Assembly (NCBI GenBank): GCA_947378235.1
Contig: CANCJE010000012.1
Coordinates: 1-37,369, forward strand
DNA from: Caulobacteraceae bacterium
Lineage (GTDB): Bacteria > Pseudomonadota > Alphaproteobacteria > Caulobacterales > Caulobacteraceae
DNA: 37,369 nucleotides
Reading direction: 5' to 3'
This document shows positions 37,287 to 37,369 of this stretch, in pieces. The translations under genes and the position numbers were made by a program. Under the pieces are notes generated by a model. The model had not been told where the DNA came from, did no database searches, and saw nothing but the letters and a program-made list of their open reading frames with translations. The first letter of the stretch is position 1; the number at the start of each line of letters is the position of its first letter.

Positions 37287-37369
37287 CCCTGCCCCTTGGC
37301 CTCTATGTCCACTGGCCCTATTGCGCCCGCATCTGCCCCTATTGCGATTTCAATGTCGTGCGCGATCGC
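37283..37369 (+). CDS. hemW: HemW-like radical SAM protein, 5' fragment cut by window end
   Basis: Only 29 codons are present. They carry the HemW N-terminal motif [19 protein letters not shown] with the radical-SAM cysteines C14, C18 and C21 (CxxxCxxC). HemW is a heme chaperone often misnamed coproporphyrinogen III oxidase. The start is a TTG at 37283 overlapping the rdgB stop (TTGA). An in-frame stop eight codons upstream and the lack of any ATG or GTG between leave TTG as the only start. Confidence 0.85.
   Translation, partial: MTLPLGLYVHWPYCARICPYCDFNVVRDR

Overview
The window is ordinary chromosomal DNA from a GC-rich alphaproteobacterium. It is most likely a Caulobacterales-type bacterium (Caulobacteraceae or a close relative). 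This rests on the gene neighbourhoods (fur-miaB-phoH-ybeY-corC-lnt-XRE-metK-trmB; rph/hrcA-grpE next to rdgB-hemW), on the short Caulobacter-style flagellins of about 275 residues, and on a Fur with a single cysteine. Genus-level placement is inference. Coding density is very high and no gene-free stretch exceeds 300 bases. I see no tRNA, rRNA, insertion sequence, prophage or CRISPR array. Gene ends often touch or overlap by 4 bases.

Region 1 (1-8785, all minus strand) is a housekeeping block. Read in the direction of transcription it runs rimI, fur, miaB, phoH/ybeZ, ybeY, corC, lnt, a PraR/PhrR-like XRE regulator, metK and trmB. From miaB to lnt the genes overlap or nearly touch, so they are probably cotranscribed. 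They cover tRNA modification, rRNA/ribosome maturation and lipoprotein maturation. metK has its own promoter, with a 20-base near-palindrome in the spacer that looks like a repressor operator.

Region 2 (8782-17476, minus strand) holds tsaB (overlapping rimI), a RutE-type nitroreductase, an Nfu iron-sulfur scaffold, a UspA-like protein, a periplasmic PCuAC copper chaperone, trpS, murJ and glnD.

Region 3 (17577-20502, minus strand) is an array of three tandem paralogous flagellin genes separated by AT-rich spacers of 190 and 240 bases. There are convincing terminators after the second and third genes and a sigma-54-like promoter before the first. No other flagellar gene is nearby; the array sits between glnD and mutS.

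Region 4 (20671-34304) combines mutS, a serine hydrolase of the beta-lactamase/family VIII esterase fold, dnaJ and dnaK, an exported M1 aminopeptidase, alkB, an exported dienelactone hydrolase-like protein, and grpE-hrcA. The whole Hsp70 machine and the HrcA repressor therefore lie within about 10 kb. dnaK is preceded by a near-consensus heat-shock (RpoH) promoter.

Region 5 (34447-37369) holds rph, a two-gene DUF2975 membrane protein/YozG-type regulator cassette with repeated TATCG/CGATA sites upstream, a glutathione S-transferase-like protein, rdgB, and the start of hemW cut by the window edge.

I did not find a clearly undescribed multi-gene system. The most interesting points are the metK operator, the isolated flagellin array with different control signals per gene, the DUF2975/YozG operator cluster, and a PCuAC variant with an added CxC pair and a Met/His-rich tail.
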